Source: Oscillospiraceae bacterium (GTDB taxonomy: Bacteria > Bacillota > Clostridia > Oscillospirales > Oscillospiraceae). From it: a stretch of DNA of 54,395 nucleotides. The stretch spans positions 1-54,395 of the forward strand of contig CADARY010000011.1 of NCBI GenBank assembly GCA_902790375.1, read 5' to 3'. Below the pieces are notes generated by a model. That model was given only the letters and a program-made list of their open reading frames with translations. It ran no database searches and was not told the origin of the DNA. The position numbers and the translations under genes are program-made. Positions within the stretch are counted from its first letter, which is position 1; each line of letters begins with the position of its first letter. Positions 7,908-15,938 of this stretch are shown piece by piece.

Positions 7908-9006
7908 AGAGCGCGCCCGCGTCCTGCGCCCGGAGATCGAGGCGGGGCGGCGGGTACTGGTCATATCCGACATCCACGCGAATCTCCCCTATTTCCACGG
8001 CCTGCTCGACAAGGTCGGCTTCTGTGACGACGATTTCCTGATCCTCAACGGCGACTTTCTCGAAAAGGGCGCAGAGAGCCTCAGGACCCTGCGCGAGGTC
8101 ATGGCGCTGTGTGAAAAGGGCAGCACCCTCGCCCTCATGGGAAACTGTGACGGCTGGGCCGCGATCTGTCATGAGGACAGCAAGCGGCTGGAAGCCCTCC
8201 CCCGTTACCTGCGTCTCCGCAGGCGCGGCCTCATGTGGGACATGGCCCTGGAGCTGGGCCTTGATCCGCTGAATCTCGGGGATCTTGACGCTTTTCGCCG
8301 CCGCCTGACGGAGCGTTTCCCGGCGGAGCTTGCCTTTCTGGACGCGCTGCCCCATGCGGCGGAGGCGGGGCGCTACATCTTTGCCCACGCGGCGGTATAC
8401 CCGGACAAGCCCCTGAGCGAGCACAGCGCCGGGGAGCTGACGCGCTGCGACGCCTGGTATAAGCTGGGCTATTCCTTTGACAAATGGGTCGTCGTGGGGC
8501 ACTACCCCGTGATGCTCTATGCGGACGGCATCGTCTGCGCAAACCCCATCATCGACCGCGAGCGCCATATCGTCTGCCTCGACGGGGCCTGCGTGCTCAA
8601 GGACGACGGGCAGCTGAACTGCCTTATCATCCCCGACATCACGGGAGACGAGCTCTCCTTTGATTCCTACGATTCCTTCCCCATGGCGACGGTGCTGGAG
8701 GATCAGGCGGCATCGGCGCGCTCGGCCTATATCCGCTGGGGCGACAGCCGCGTGCAGGTTCTCCGGCGCGGAGAGGAGTTCTCCCGCTGCCGCCATGTTC
8801 GCACGGGCTATGAGCTGGATATCCTCACCAAATATCTCTTCACCGATGGGGAGCTCACCGACTGCAACGACTGTACCGATTACGTTCTGCCCCTGAAGGC
8901 AGGCGATCGCGTAAGCGTGGTGGAGCGCTGCTCCCGCGGCTTCTTTGTGAAACACAACGGCGTCTCCGGCTGGTACTTCGGGGCGCTCAAAGAGGACGAA
9001 AAATGA
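7894..9006 (+). CDS. Calcineurin-like metallophosphoesterase with a C-terminal SH3-like domain
   Basis: A 370-aa protein. The N-terminal ~255 residues carry metallophosphoesterase motifs in order: VISDIHANL (motif I), LNGDFLEKG (II), LMGNCDGW (III, the GNHD equivalent with Cys in place of His), a later FAHAAV and WVVVGHYPV (metal His sites). The last ~60 residues (from TDCNDCTDYVLPLKAGDRVSVV to GVSGWYFG) look like an SH3b domain. Substrate unknown; phosphoserine/threonine or diadenosine phosphates are possibilities from the family. ATG 7894 has GGGAG upstream and overlaps the preceding stop; its own stop overlaps the next start (ATGA). Confidence 0.85.
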   Translation: MALYEERARVLRPEIEAGRRVLVISDIHANLPYFHGLLDKVGFCDDDFLILNGDFLEKGAESLRTLREVMALCEKGSTLALMGNCDGWAAICHEDSKRLEALPRYLRLRRRGLMWDMALELGLDPLNLGDLDAFRRRLTERFPAELAFLDALPHAAEAGRYIFAHAAVYPDKPLSEHSAGELTRCDAWYKLGYSFDKWVVVGHYPVMLYADGIVCANPIIDRERHIVCLDGACVLKDDGQLNCLIIPDITGDELSFDSYDSFPMATVLEDQAASARSAYIRWGDSRVQVLRRGEEFSRCRHVRTGYELDILTKYLFTDGELTDCNDCTDYVLPLKAGDRVSVVERCSRGFFVKHNGVSGWYFGALKEDEK

Positions 9007-9284
9007 AAACTGTCATTTCTGGCGCAGCGTTTTTCTGCTGCGTCATGAGCCTTGCCCTGCTGTTGCTCATGGGGGCCGACAAGCACTATGCCAAAAGCGG
9101 GCGCCGCCGCGTGCCGGAGAAGCGGCTTTTCCTGCTGGCGCTGCTGGGCGGGGCCCCGGGCGGCCTGCTCGGCATGTACGCCTTCCGCCACAAGACACGT
9201 CACCCGCGCTTTCTTCTTGGCTTCTGGGCACTCGCGCTTTTACAGCTCGGCGCGCTGGGGTATTGCGCGTATCGCTATATGTAA
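9003..9284 (+). CDS. DUF1294 family small membrane protein
   Basis: A 93-aa protein with two or three membrane segments (residues ~5-24, 43-60 and 71-91) and the DUF1294 core RRRVPEKRLFLLALLGGAPGG followed by GMYAFRHKTRH. Function is unknown in the family. It overlaps the metallophosphoesterase stop by four bases and is the last gene of this three-gene unit. No clear terminator is seen before the convergent DUF378 gene. Confidence 0.9.
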   Translation: MKTVISGAAFFCCVMSLALLLLMGADKHYAKSGRRRVPEKRLFLLALLGGAPGGLLGMYAFRHKTRHPRFLLGFWALALLQLGALGYCAYRYM

Positions 9285-9334
9285 CCTGCCCGGACGCGGA
9301 GAGTGAAGCTCCACTCTCCGCACTCCAAACTGAT

Positions 9335-9547
9335 TTACATCTCGTCGTCCACGATGGCGTCGCTGCGAAACAGCAGGCTCACGCACCACAGGGCCGACAG
9401 GCCCACCAGCGTATAGATGACCCTGCTGACGGTTGCCGTCTGTCCGCTGAAGAGCCAGGCCACGAGATCAAAACGAAACAGGCCGATACTGCCCCAGTTG
9501 ATGCCGCCGATGATGGTCAGCGCCAGCGCGATCCGGTCCATAAGCAT
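9335..9547 (-). CDS. DUF378 family small membrane protein
   Basis: A 70-aa protein with two membrane helices (IALALTIIGGINWGSIGLF, then VSRVIYTLVGLSALWCVSLLF), the DUF378 pattern of a short conserved membrane protein of unknown function. The frame extends upstream, but the DUF378 start MLMDRIALAL at 9547 is preceded by GAGAGGAG, so it is chosen. It is monocistronic and convergent with the DUF1294 gene. Confidence 0.85.
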   Translation of the reverse strand: MLMDRIALALTIIGGINWGSIGLFRFDLVAWLFSGQTATVSRVIYTLVGLSALWCVSLLFRSDAIVDDEM

Positions 9548-9670
9548 ATGCGTTACGCTCCTCTCTTGTTTGGGTTCCCGCTTAGTATGCCCGGCGGACA
9601 GGCGCCTATGCATACCCAAAAAAATTTTTTCGCTTCGACAAAACTGGTGCTGCTGCGCCCTTTCTCGCTC

Positions 9671-9800
9671 TTTACAAGACTTCGCGCGCGTGCTACTATA
9701 ATGGCACAGCTTATCCAATTGGCCTTTCCAGGGAAAGGCCGCGGCTCATATCTTTATCCCAAACCCTGTCTTGCGGACCGCCCTTGCGGTCCGCTCTTTT
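9671..9800 (+). ncRNA. Candidate small RNA or leader with its own promoter and terminator
   Basis: In the 371-bp gap 9548-9918, a TATAAT box (9697-9702, with TTTACA at 9671 but a long 20-nt spacer) is followed by a hairpin GGCCTTTCC/GGAAAGGCC (9721-9740) and then a strong terminator hairpin GCGGACCGC-CCTT-GCGGTCCGC (9773-9794) with a long T-rich run. A transcript of about 90 nt would result. It matches no RNA family I recognise (not SRP, 6S, tmRNA, or a familiar riboswitch). It could instead be an attenuating leader of the flavodoxin-fold gene, whose start lies 125 bp further on. The rest of the gap is AT-rich and shows no gene. Confidence 0.4.
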
Positions 9801-9810
9801 TCTTTATTTT
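9773..9810 (+). terminator. Strong intrinsic terminator upstream of the flavodoxin-fold gene
   Basis: A nine-bp GC-rich stem with a CCTT loop (9773-9794), then TCTTTTTCTTTATTTTTT. No plus-strand protein gene precedes it closely, which is the main reason to suspect a short transcript ending here. Confidence 0.75.
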
Positions 9811-9918
9811 TTATTATCTCTTTTATTATATTTTTGCAAAAAACGCAGAAACTATCAGTAGATTTTTGCCGTCAAATAGAGTACAATCAGAAACACTTCT
9901 CGCAAGAGGGGAAACAGC

Positions 9919-11265
9919 ATGAAGATTCTCATCGTCAACGGCTCGCCGCGGGGGCGCTTCAGCGTGACGCTGCAGAGCTGCCTGTATCTGGAAAAGCGCT
10001 TTCCGCGCCACAGCTTTGAATATCTGAATGTCGGCGCCGGGATCGACGGCTTTGAACGGGACATGGCTCCCGCCGCCGCAGCCTTCGGCCGGGCGGAGCT
10101 TGTGATCTTTGCCTATCCGGTATACTGCTTTCTCGTCCCCGCCCAGCTCCACCGCTTTGTGGAGCTTTTGAAGGAGAGCGCGCTTCCGCTCGGGGGCAAA
10201 TATGTGACGCAGCTTTCCACCTCAGAGCATTTCTTTGACGTGACGGCCCACCGCTTTTTGGAGGACAACTTCCACGATCTGGGCATGCGGGTGATCCACG
10301 GCCTCTCGGCGGACAGAGGCGACCTGCTGACAGAGCGCGGGCGGCGCGAGGCGGAAGCCTTTCTGGAATACGCCGTCTCCTGCGTCGAAAACGGTCTTTA
10401 CGAGCAGGCGCCGCCGCGCTCCGCCGTATCGGCCGGCGCGCCTTATGTGAGCAGTCTGGAGCCGTGTGAGAAGCGGGACGGCTTTGACACCGTGATCGTA
10501 GCGGATCTGCGGGAGGGGGACGAGAGCCTGCGCGCCCTCATCCGGGACTTCGGCGCCGCCTATCCCTTCCGCACGCGCTTTGTGAACCTTGCGGATTTCC
10601 CCTTCCGCGGCGGCTGTCTCGGCTGTCTCAACTGCATGATCCACGGCAAATGCGTGTACCGGGACGGCTTTGACGCGCTCCTGCGGGAGAAGCTCCGGCC
10701 TGCCGACGCCATTGTCTATGCCTTCACGCTGCGCGACCACAGCATGGGCTCCCGCTTCAAGCTGTATGACGACCGGCAGTTTTTTAACGGCTGCCGCTCA
10801 CTTCTGGAGGGCAGGCCCATCGCCTGTCTTGTAAACGGCGATATGGGGCTGGAGGAGAACCTGCGCACGGTGCTTGAAGCCCGCGCCGCCGTGGGGCACA
10901 GCTTCTTGGCGGGCTTTGCCTCCGGCGCGGAGGAGATCCGCACGCTCTCCGCCCGCCTTGTCTGGGCGCTGGAGCACCGCTATGCGCCGCCCCGGAGCTT
11001 CTACGGCGTGGGCGGCACGAAGATCGTCCGCGATCATGTGTGGCTGAAGCGGGGGCTGATGCGGGAGGACCACCTCTTTTTCAAAGCTCGCGGGCTCTAT
11101 GATTTTCCCCGGCGGCATTGGGTGAGGATGCTGGGGCTCAGCCTGCTCGGCGCTCTGATGCGCAGCCGCCGCCTGCGCCGCCTGCTCGGCGACAGGATGA
11201 ACGCGAGTATGCTCGCCCCCTATCAAAAAGTATTGAACAAGCTGTCACAGGAGGGATCCCCTTGA
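9919..11265 (+). CDS. Tandem flavodoxin-fold (NAD(P)H-dependent FMN reductase-like) protein
   Basis: A 448-aa protein with two flavodoxin-like halves. The first (residues 1 to ~175) opens with MKILIVNGSPRGRFSVT, the FMN phosphate-binding loop, and has the AYPVYCFLVPAQLHRFVE strand-loop. The second (~190-355) has the cysteine segment GGCLGCLNCMIHGKC typical of flavodoxin-fold NAD(P)H oxidoreductases, and FTLRDHSMGSRFKLYDDR. The C-terminal ~85 residues are basic and end in a helical region. Probably a cytoplasmic flavin-dependent oxidoreductase; electron donor and acceptor unknown. ATG at 9919 follows GAGGGGAAA. Its stop overlaps the TTG start of the TraX-like gene, so the two are coupled. A promoter is not obvious. 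Confidence 0.8.
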   Translation: MKILIVNGSPRGRFSVTLQSCLYLEKRFPRHSFEYLNVGAGIDGFERDMAPAAAAFGRAELVIFAYPVYCFLVPAQLHRFVELLKESALPLGGKYVTQLSTSEHFFDVTAHRFLEDNFHDLGMRVIHGLSADRGDLLTERGRREAEAFLEYAVSCVENGLYEQAPPRSAVSAGAPYVSSLEPCEKRDGFDTVIVADLREGDESLRALIRDFGAAYPFRTRFVNLADFPFRGGCLGCLNCMIHGKCVYRDGFDALLREKLRPADAIVYAFTLRDHSMGSRFKLYDDRQFFNGCRSLLEGRPIACLVNGDMGLEENLRTVLEARAAVGHSFLAGFASGAEEIRTLSARLVWALEHRYAPPRSFYGVGGTKIVRDHVWLKRGLMREDHLFFKARGLYDFPRRHWVRMLGLSLLGALMRSRRLRRLLGDRMNASMLAPYQKVLNKLSQEGSP

Positions 11266-12140
11266 GTGTTTTCCTGATGAAAATACTGGCTGTGATCTCG
11301 ATGCTCATCGACCACACTGCCATTGTTCTGTTCCCCCGTTTTATCGACGTCTCCGTCTATATGGCGATGCGCGCCATCGGCCGTTTTGCCTTTCCCGTCT
11401 TTGCCTTTCTGATCGTCAACGGCTATGAAAGGACCCGCGATGTAAAGCGCTATCTTACGCGCCTGCTGGCCTTTGCCGTGATCTCCCAGATCCCCTACGT
11501 CCTGGTCGGGGACGTCAATCACTTTCCGGAGGGGAACGCGCTGACGGTGACGCTCAGCCAGCGCTGGTTCGTGTGCCTGATCTTCATTCTGGTAGCGGCA
11601 ATCGCCTGGCTGACCACCGTGCGCGCAAATGCGACGGTGCTGTGGCCGGTGCTGGCGCTCGGCATGGCGGTGCTGCGGGTTACATACTGCGGCGTACGTA
11701 TCCTGTCGGAGCATCTGAACGTCTTCTATACGCTTGCGGCAGGTCTCGCTCTCATTGCCCTGGCAGACGCCGCCCTCAAGCCGAAGCGGGATCTTGTACG
11801 GCTGCTGATGCAGGCGCTGGGCCTGTTCAGCGCGTTCTTTCTGATCCGGGACAACATGGATTACGGCTCGATGGGTGTCGCGCTGATCTTTTCTCTCTGG
11901 CTTGCCCGGGGCAGCCGCTTCTCCCAGGCCGGGGTGATGCTCCTGTGGTGCGTCGTGCAGTACGTGCTCGGCGGGCAGCATCTCTCACACTTTTTCGTCG
12001 CGGCCCTCTCCGTGGCGCCGGTGCTGCTCTACCGCGGGCAGCAGGGCCCGCGGCTCAAGCTGGCCTTTTACGCGATCTACCCTGTACATCTGGTGATTCT
12101 CGGCGCCCTGACGGTATATTTTACCTTTCATCCCGCATGA
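11262..12140 (+). CDS. TraX family integral membrane protein
   Basis: A 292-aa polytopic protein with about eight hydrophobic segments. TraX-family landmarks are MKILAVISMLIDHTAIVLF near the N-terminus, MRAIGRFAFPVFAFLIVNGYERTRD, then SQIPYVL, and a final FYAIYPVHLVIL. TraX in F plasmid acetylates pilin, but chromosomal homologues in Firmicutes are thought to be acyltransferase-3-like membrane enzymes with unknown substrate. It starts with TTG at 11262 (MSVFLMKIL), placed after AGGAGGG and overlapping the previous stop (TTGA). No conjugation genes are nearby, so a conjugative role is not supported. Confidence 0.88.
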   Translation: MSVFLMKILAVISMLIDHTAIVLFPRFIDVSVYMAMRAIGRFAFPVFAFLIVNGYERTRDVKRYLTRLLAFAVISQIPYVLVGDVNHFPEGNALTVTLSQRWFVCLIFILVAAIAWLTTVRANATVLWPVLALGMAVLRVTYCGVRILSEHLNVFYTLAAGLALIALADAALKPKRDLVRLLMQALGLFSAFFLIRDNMDYGSMGVALIFSLWLARGSRFSQAGVMLLWCVVQYVLGGQHLSHFFVAALSVAPVLLYRGQQGPRLKLAFYAIYPVHLVILGALTVYFTFHPA

Positions 12141-12142
12141 GT

Positions 12143-12187
12143 GCATACACGCGGAGAAACCGCTTTCCGGTCTTTCCGCGTGTATGC
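12143..12187 (+). terminator. Terminator of the flavodoxin/TraX unit
   Basis: A 13-bp stem GCATACACGCGGA/TCCGCGTGTATGC followed by TTTCTTTTTGTTG, immediately downstream of the TraX-like stop. Confidence 0.85.
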
Positions 12188-12262
12188 TTTCTTTTTGTTG
12201 TAAATGCGCCGTTTTTGTGATATTCTAAGATGAATTACTATCTATCAAGGAGTGCGACAGCC

Positions 12263-13153
12263 ATGATCCTTGCGGTTACAGGCATCACCGGACATACCGG
12301 CGGTTATTTTCTGCAGGAGCTGATCCGAAACGGCTTTGACGGTACCCTGCGCGTACTGGTGCGGGAGACCTCCGACACCCGCGCGCTGGACGCATCCGGC
12401 CTGCAGGTTGAAAAGGTCGTCGGGGACATCCATAATCCGGACGATCTCTTTCGCCTGGTAAGCGGGGCGGACAGCGTCCTGCACATTGCGGGCATCCGGG
12501 ACACCCTCCCGCTGATGGCGGCCATTGAAAAGGCGGGCGTGAAGGGGCACATCGTCCTTGTGCACACAACGGGCATCTACTCGCGCTTTCGCATGGCGAG
12601 CGGCGAATATAAGGAGATCGAGCAGGCGCTGCAAGCGTATATCGACAAGGGGTATAACATCACGATCCTGCGCCCCACCATGATTTTCGGGGATCTGTGC
12701 GACCGGAACATCCACAAGTTCATCCGCATGGTGGATACGCTCCCCGTCATGCCCCAGGTGCGCTTCGGGCGGGCAAGGATCCAGCCGGTCAACGCCCGGG
12801 ACCTGGGCCGCGCCTATTACCAGTGCGTCATGAAGGAGAAGCTGCCGGAGCTCGACTATGTGGTATCGGGCAGCCGGGAGCTGACGCTGCGGGAGCTGTG
12901 CAGCCTGATCGGGATCTATCTCGGTAAGAAGACCCGCTTTGTGAACGTGTCGACCCCGGCGGTCGTGGGCTGCATGTGGTGCGTGAAGGAGCTCAGCGGC
13001 GGGAAGATCGACTATGTGGAAAAGGCCCTGCGCCTGGGTGAGGACCGTGTTTTCAGCCACGCCGCGGCCGCGCGCGACTTCGGCTTTGAGCCGGAGCCCT
13101 TTGACGTCGGCCTCAAGCGCGAGGTGGAGGAGTATCTGCATGCCAAACACTAA
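12263..13153 (+). CDS. NAD(P)-dependent epimerase/dehydratase (extended SDR)
   Basis: A 296-aa atypical/extended short-chain dehydrogenase-like protein. The N-terminal nucleotide-binding motif is TGITGHTGGYF (TGxxGxxG). Other landmarks are GDIHNPDDL, HIAGIRDTL, the VLVHTTGIYS strand and a C-terminal NAD(P)-binding-protein tail. The YxxxK active-site motif is not in its usual form, so it may be closer to NmrA-like or nucleotide-sugar modifying SDRs. It opens the polysaccharide cluster and overlaps the next glycosyltransferase gene by 14 bases, suggesting a sugar-nucleotide step. ATG 12263 has AGGAG upstream; the frame runs further 5' but lacks the fold there. Confidence 0.82.
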   Translation: MILAVTGITGHTGGYFLQELIRNGFDGTLRVLVRETSDTRALDASGLQVEKVVGDIHNPDDLFRLVSGADSVLHIAGIRDTLPLMAAIEKAGVKGHIVLVHTTGIYSRFRMASGEYKEIEQALQAYIDKGYNITILRPTMIFGDLCDRNIHKFIRMVDTLPVMPQVRFGRARIQPVNARDLGRAYYQCVMKEKLPELDYVVSGSRELTLRELCSLIGIYLGKKTRFVNVSTPAVVGCMWCVKELSGGKIDYVEKALRLGEDRVFSHAAAARDFGFEPEPFDVGLKREVEEYLHAKH

Positions 13154-14240
13154 GACCGTTCTCTTCCTCTCCAATCACTTCATCACGCTCTATTCCTTCC
13201 GCCGGGAGCTGATCGAACGGCTTGTGAAGCTTGGGCATCGGGTGGTATTGAGCATGCCGGCGGATGACCAGAACGCCTGGTTTCGCGCTCTGGGCTGTGA
13301 GATCATCGAAACGCCCATGTCCCGGCGGGGCCTGAACCCGCTGGAGGATCTGGCCCTGCTGCGGCGCTACCGGCACGTCATGCGGAAGGTGCAGCCCGAC
13401 ATTATCTTCAGCTACACCTCCAAACCGGATATCTACGGCTCCATGGCCTCCACCGCCCTGGGCTTCAGGCAGGTGTGCAACATCACCGGGCGCGGCAATT
13501 CCCTGGCCTACGACAACGCCCTGGCGGTCGTTGTGCGCAGTCTCTACCGCGCCTCCATCCGCAATTGCTACAAGGTTTTCTTCCAGAACGCCGACGACCG
13601 GGATTACTTTATCCGCTATCATATCGTGAAGGACAACTGGGCGCTGATCCCCGGCTCCGGCGTCAATCTCAGCCAGCACGCCCCGGCCCCCATGCCGGAC
13701 GACGGAGAGATCCGCTTTCTCTACATCGGGCGCATCATGTCCGTCAAGGGCATCGACCAGCTTCTTGACTGCGCCGTTGCCGTCCGGCGCCGGCATCCGA
13801 ACACCCGCTTTCTCCTCGCGGGCTTTGTGGAACAGGGGCAGTATGAGGAGAAGATCCGCGACTATCAGGCGCAGGGCTATATTGAGCACCTGGGCTTTCA
13901 GAAGGATATCGACGCCGTGATCCGCCGCTGCCACTGCACGATCCTGCCCTCCCACGGGGGCGAGGGCGTGCCCAACGCGGTGCTGGAATCCGCCGCCGTG
14001 GGCCGGGCCTGCATTGTCTCGGACGTCCCCGGTTCCCGGGACGCGGTGGAGGACGGCGTGACGGGCTATCTCTTCGAGCCGGGCAGCAGCGCCGCGCTCA
14101 TCGACAGGGTCGAGCGCTTTCTCGCCCTGACCCGGGAGCAGCGCGAGCAGATGGGCCTTGCCGGCCGTGAGAAGGTCGCGCGCGAATTTGACCGCGAGAT
14201 CGTCATCAAAGCCTATCTTAAAGAAGTGGAAGAAGCATAA
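13140..14240 (+). CDS. Glycosyltransferase family 4
   Basis: A 366-aa GT-B enzyme. The N-terminal acceptor domain begins TVLFLSNHFITLYSFRRELI; the donor domain contains FLYIGRIMSVKGIDQLLD, and the GT4 signature GEGVPNAVLESAAVGRACIVSDVPGSRDAV (E-x7-E type, here EGV...LES). It probably adds a hexose or HexNAc to a lipid-linked glycan at the inner membrane face. Close to capsular GT4 proteins that use UDP-sugars. Overlaps the SDR gene by 14 bases; the acyltransferase follows after 17. Confidence 0.9.
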   Translation: MPNTKTVLFLSNHFITLYSFRRELIERLVKLGHRVVLSMPADDQNAWFRALGCEIIETPMSRRGLNPLEDLALLRRYRHVMRKVQPDIIFSYTSKPDIYGSMASTALGFRQVCNITGRGNSLAYDNALAVVVRSLYRASIRNCYKVFFQNADDRDYFIRYHIVKDNWALIPGSGVNLSQHAPAPMPDDGEIRFLYIGRIMSVKGIDQLLDCAVAVRRRHPNTRFLLAGFVEQGQYEEKIRDYQAQGYIEHLGFQKDIDAVIRRCHCTILPSHGGEGVPNAVLESAAVGRACIVSDVPGSRDAVEDGVTGYLFEPGSSAALIDRVERFLALTREQREQMGLAGREKVAREFDREIVIKAYLKEVEEA

Positions 14241-14257
14241 GGCAAGGAGATGCATCC

Positions 14258-14821
14258 ATGTCCATCCGCAGAATGTTCAACAATGCCGTGAGCATTGTGT
14301 TTACGTTTATCAAGTTCAGCATCATGAAGCTCTTTCTCGGCTCCGGCTTTCACTTTGCGCCCATCTGCCGCTTTTCGCCCAATGTGGTCACGGAGTTCGA
14401 GCACGGCAGCCATGTCTCCATCGGCAACCGCACCCGCATCCACTCCGGCTGCAAGCTCAAGGTGCGAAAGGGCGCGGCGCTTACGCTCTCTGACAACGTG
14501 GTCTTCACCTACAACTGCATGATCAACTGCCGCGACAGCGTCACCATCGGGGAGGGGACGAGCATGGGCCCCAACGCCTGCATCTACGATCACGACCATG
14601 ACTTCCGCGCGGGGCTGGAGGAGCTGACCTTCAAGACGGCCCCGGTGGTCATCGGCAAAAACTGCTGGATCGCGGCGGGCACCGTCATCCTCATGGGCAC
14701 CACCATCGGCGACAACTGCATGATCGGCGCGGGCTGCATCCTCAAGGGGAACATTCCGGCCAATTCCGTCGTTACCCAGAAGCGGGAAACCGTGATCCGT
14801 CCCTGGGAGGTGCGCGCATGA
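14258..14821 (+). CDS. Hexapeptide-repeat (left-handed beta-helix) acyltransferase
   Basis: A 187-aa protein of the LbH/NodL-maltose O-acetyltransferase group. Hexapeptide repeats run from about residue 45 to 165 (HVSIGNRTRIHSG, VTIGEGTSMGPNACI, VVIGKNCWIAAGTVI, TTIGDNCMIGAGCIL). The catalytic histidine region is IYDHDHDF. It likely O- or N-acetylates a sugar in the glycan made by the surrounding cluster. It has an AAGGAG box, and its stop overlaps the next start by four bases (ATGA at 14818), giving tight coupling. Confidence 0.92.
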   Translation: MSIRRMFNNAVSIVFTFIKFSIMKLFLGSGFHFAPICRFSPNVVTEFEHGSHVSIGNRTRIHSGCKLKVRKGAALTLSDNVVFTYNCMINCRDSVTIGEGTSMGPNACIYDHDHDFRAGLEELTFKTAPVVIGKNCWIAAGTVILMGTTIGDNCMIGAGCILKGNIPANSVVTQKRETVIRPWEVRA

Positions 14822-15921
14822 TCCGTGTGCTGCACATGATCGCAAGTCTGGATGTGGGCGGCTCCCAGACCATGATGATGAACATCTACCGCAAGATCGA
14901 CCGGGAAAAGATCCAGTTCGATTTTGTGATCGACCGGCCGGCGGAGACCTATTTTGCCGGGGAGATCCACGAGCTCGGCGGGCGGGTCTACACCCTGCCG
15001 GCCTTTCGCGGCACCAACGCCGGCGAGATCCGGCGCGACTGGAACAACTTCTTCTACACCCACCCGGAGTATCGCATTCTCCACTCCCATGTGCGCAGCT
15101 ATGCCTCCCTCTATCTCCCGGTGGCAAGGGCGCACGGGGTCAAGACCATCATTCACAGCCACTCCACCTCCACCGGCGGCGGGGTCAAGGGCGCGGTCAA
15201 GTCTGTGATGCAGCTTCCCCTGCGGCATCAGGCGGACGTGCTGATGGCCTGCTCCCGGGACGCGGGTGAATGGCTCTATGGCAAAAGGGCCTGCCAGAGC
15301 GAGCGCTTTGTCCTCCTGCCGAACGGCATCGACACGGACCGCTTCCTCCTGCCCCCCGGCACGCGGGAGCGCTATCGCCGGGAGCTGGGGCTCGAGGGCC
15401 GCTTCGTGATCGGCAACGTGGGCCGCTTTTACGATGTGAAGAACCACACGTTCCTGCTCGACGTGTTTGCTGAGGTGCGCGCGCGGGAGCCGCGGGCGAG
15501 CCTGCTTCTCGTGGGCGTCGGCCCCCTGCAGCAGCAGATGGTGCAGAAGGCCGTGGACCTCGGCATCGCCGAGGATGTGATCATGACCGGAAACCGCACC
15601 GACGTGCCGGAGCTTCTCGGCGCGATGGATGTGTTTGCCTTTCCCTCCCTGTGGGAGGGGCTGCCGATGACGGTGGTGGAGGCCCAGGCGGCTGGCCTGC
15701 CCTGCGTGCTCTCCGACACCATCACAAGAGAGGTGGACGTGTCGCCCCTGGTGGAATATCTGCCCCTCGGCGACGCCGGCGCGTGGGCGGACGCCCTGCT
15801 CACCCGCAGGCCGCGGCTGAACGCCATGGAGGCCATCCGGCGCGCGGGCTTTGACATCCACAGCTCTGCGCAAAGACTGACGGAAATCTACACCGCACTC
15901 GACCGGGAGGCCGGGATGTGA
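14818..15921 (+). CDS. Glycosyltransferase family 4 (EpsF/CapM-like)
   Basis: A 367-aa GT4 enzyme similar to exopolysaccharide EpsF-type transferases. The start MIRVLHMIASLDVGGSQTMMMN is typical; IIHSHSTSTG, FVIGNVGRFYDVKNHTFLL and FPSLWEGLPMTVVEAQAAGLP (the E-x7-E donor motif) follow. It acts in the cytoplasm on a lipid-linked glycan. Its ATG overlaps the acyltransferase stop, so sugar addition and acetylation are probably made in step. Confidence 0.92.
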   Translation: MIRVLHMIASLDVGGSQTMMMNIYRKIDREKIQFDFVIDRPAETYFAGEIHELGGRVYTLPAFRGTNAGEIRRDWNNFFYTHPEYRILHSHVRSYASLYLPVARAHGVKTIIHSHSTSTGGGVKGAVKSVMQLPLRHQADVLMACSRDAGEWLYGKRACQSERFVLLPNGIDTDRFLLPPGTRERYRRELGLEGRFVIGNVGRFYDVKNHTFLLDVFAEVRAREPRASLLLVGVGPLQQQMVQKAVDLGIAEDVIMTGNRTDVPELLGAMDVFAFPSLWEGLPMTVVEAQAAGLPCVLSDTITREVDVSPLVEYLPLGDAGAWADALLTRRPRLNAMEAIRRAGFDIHSSAQRLTEIYTALDREAGM

Positions 15922-15938
15922 AACCAAAGGAGAACGCC

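Noticed and set aside
11262-12140. TraX as evidence of a conjugative element
   Set aside because: No relaxase, type IV secretion or integrase genes are nearby; chromosomal TraX-family proteins are common without them.
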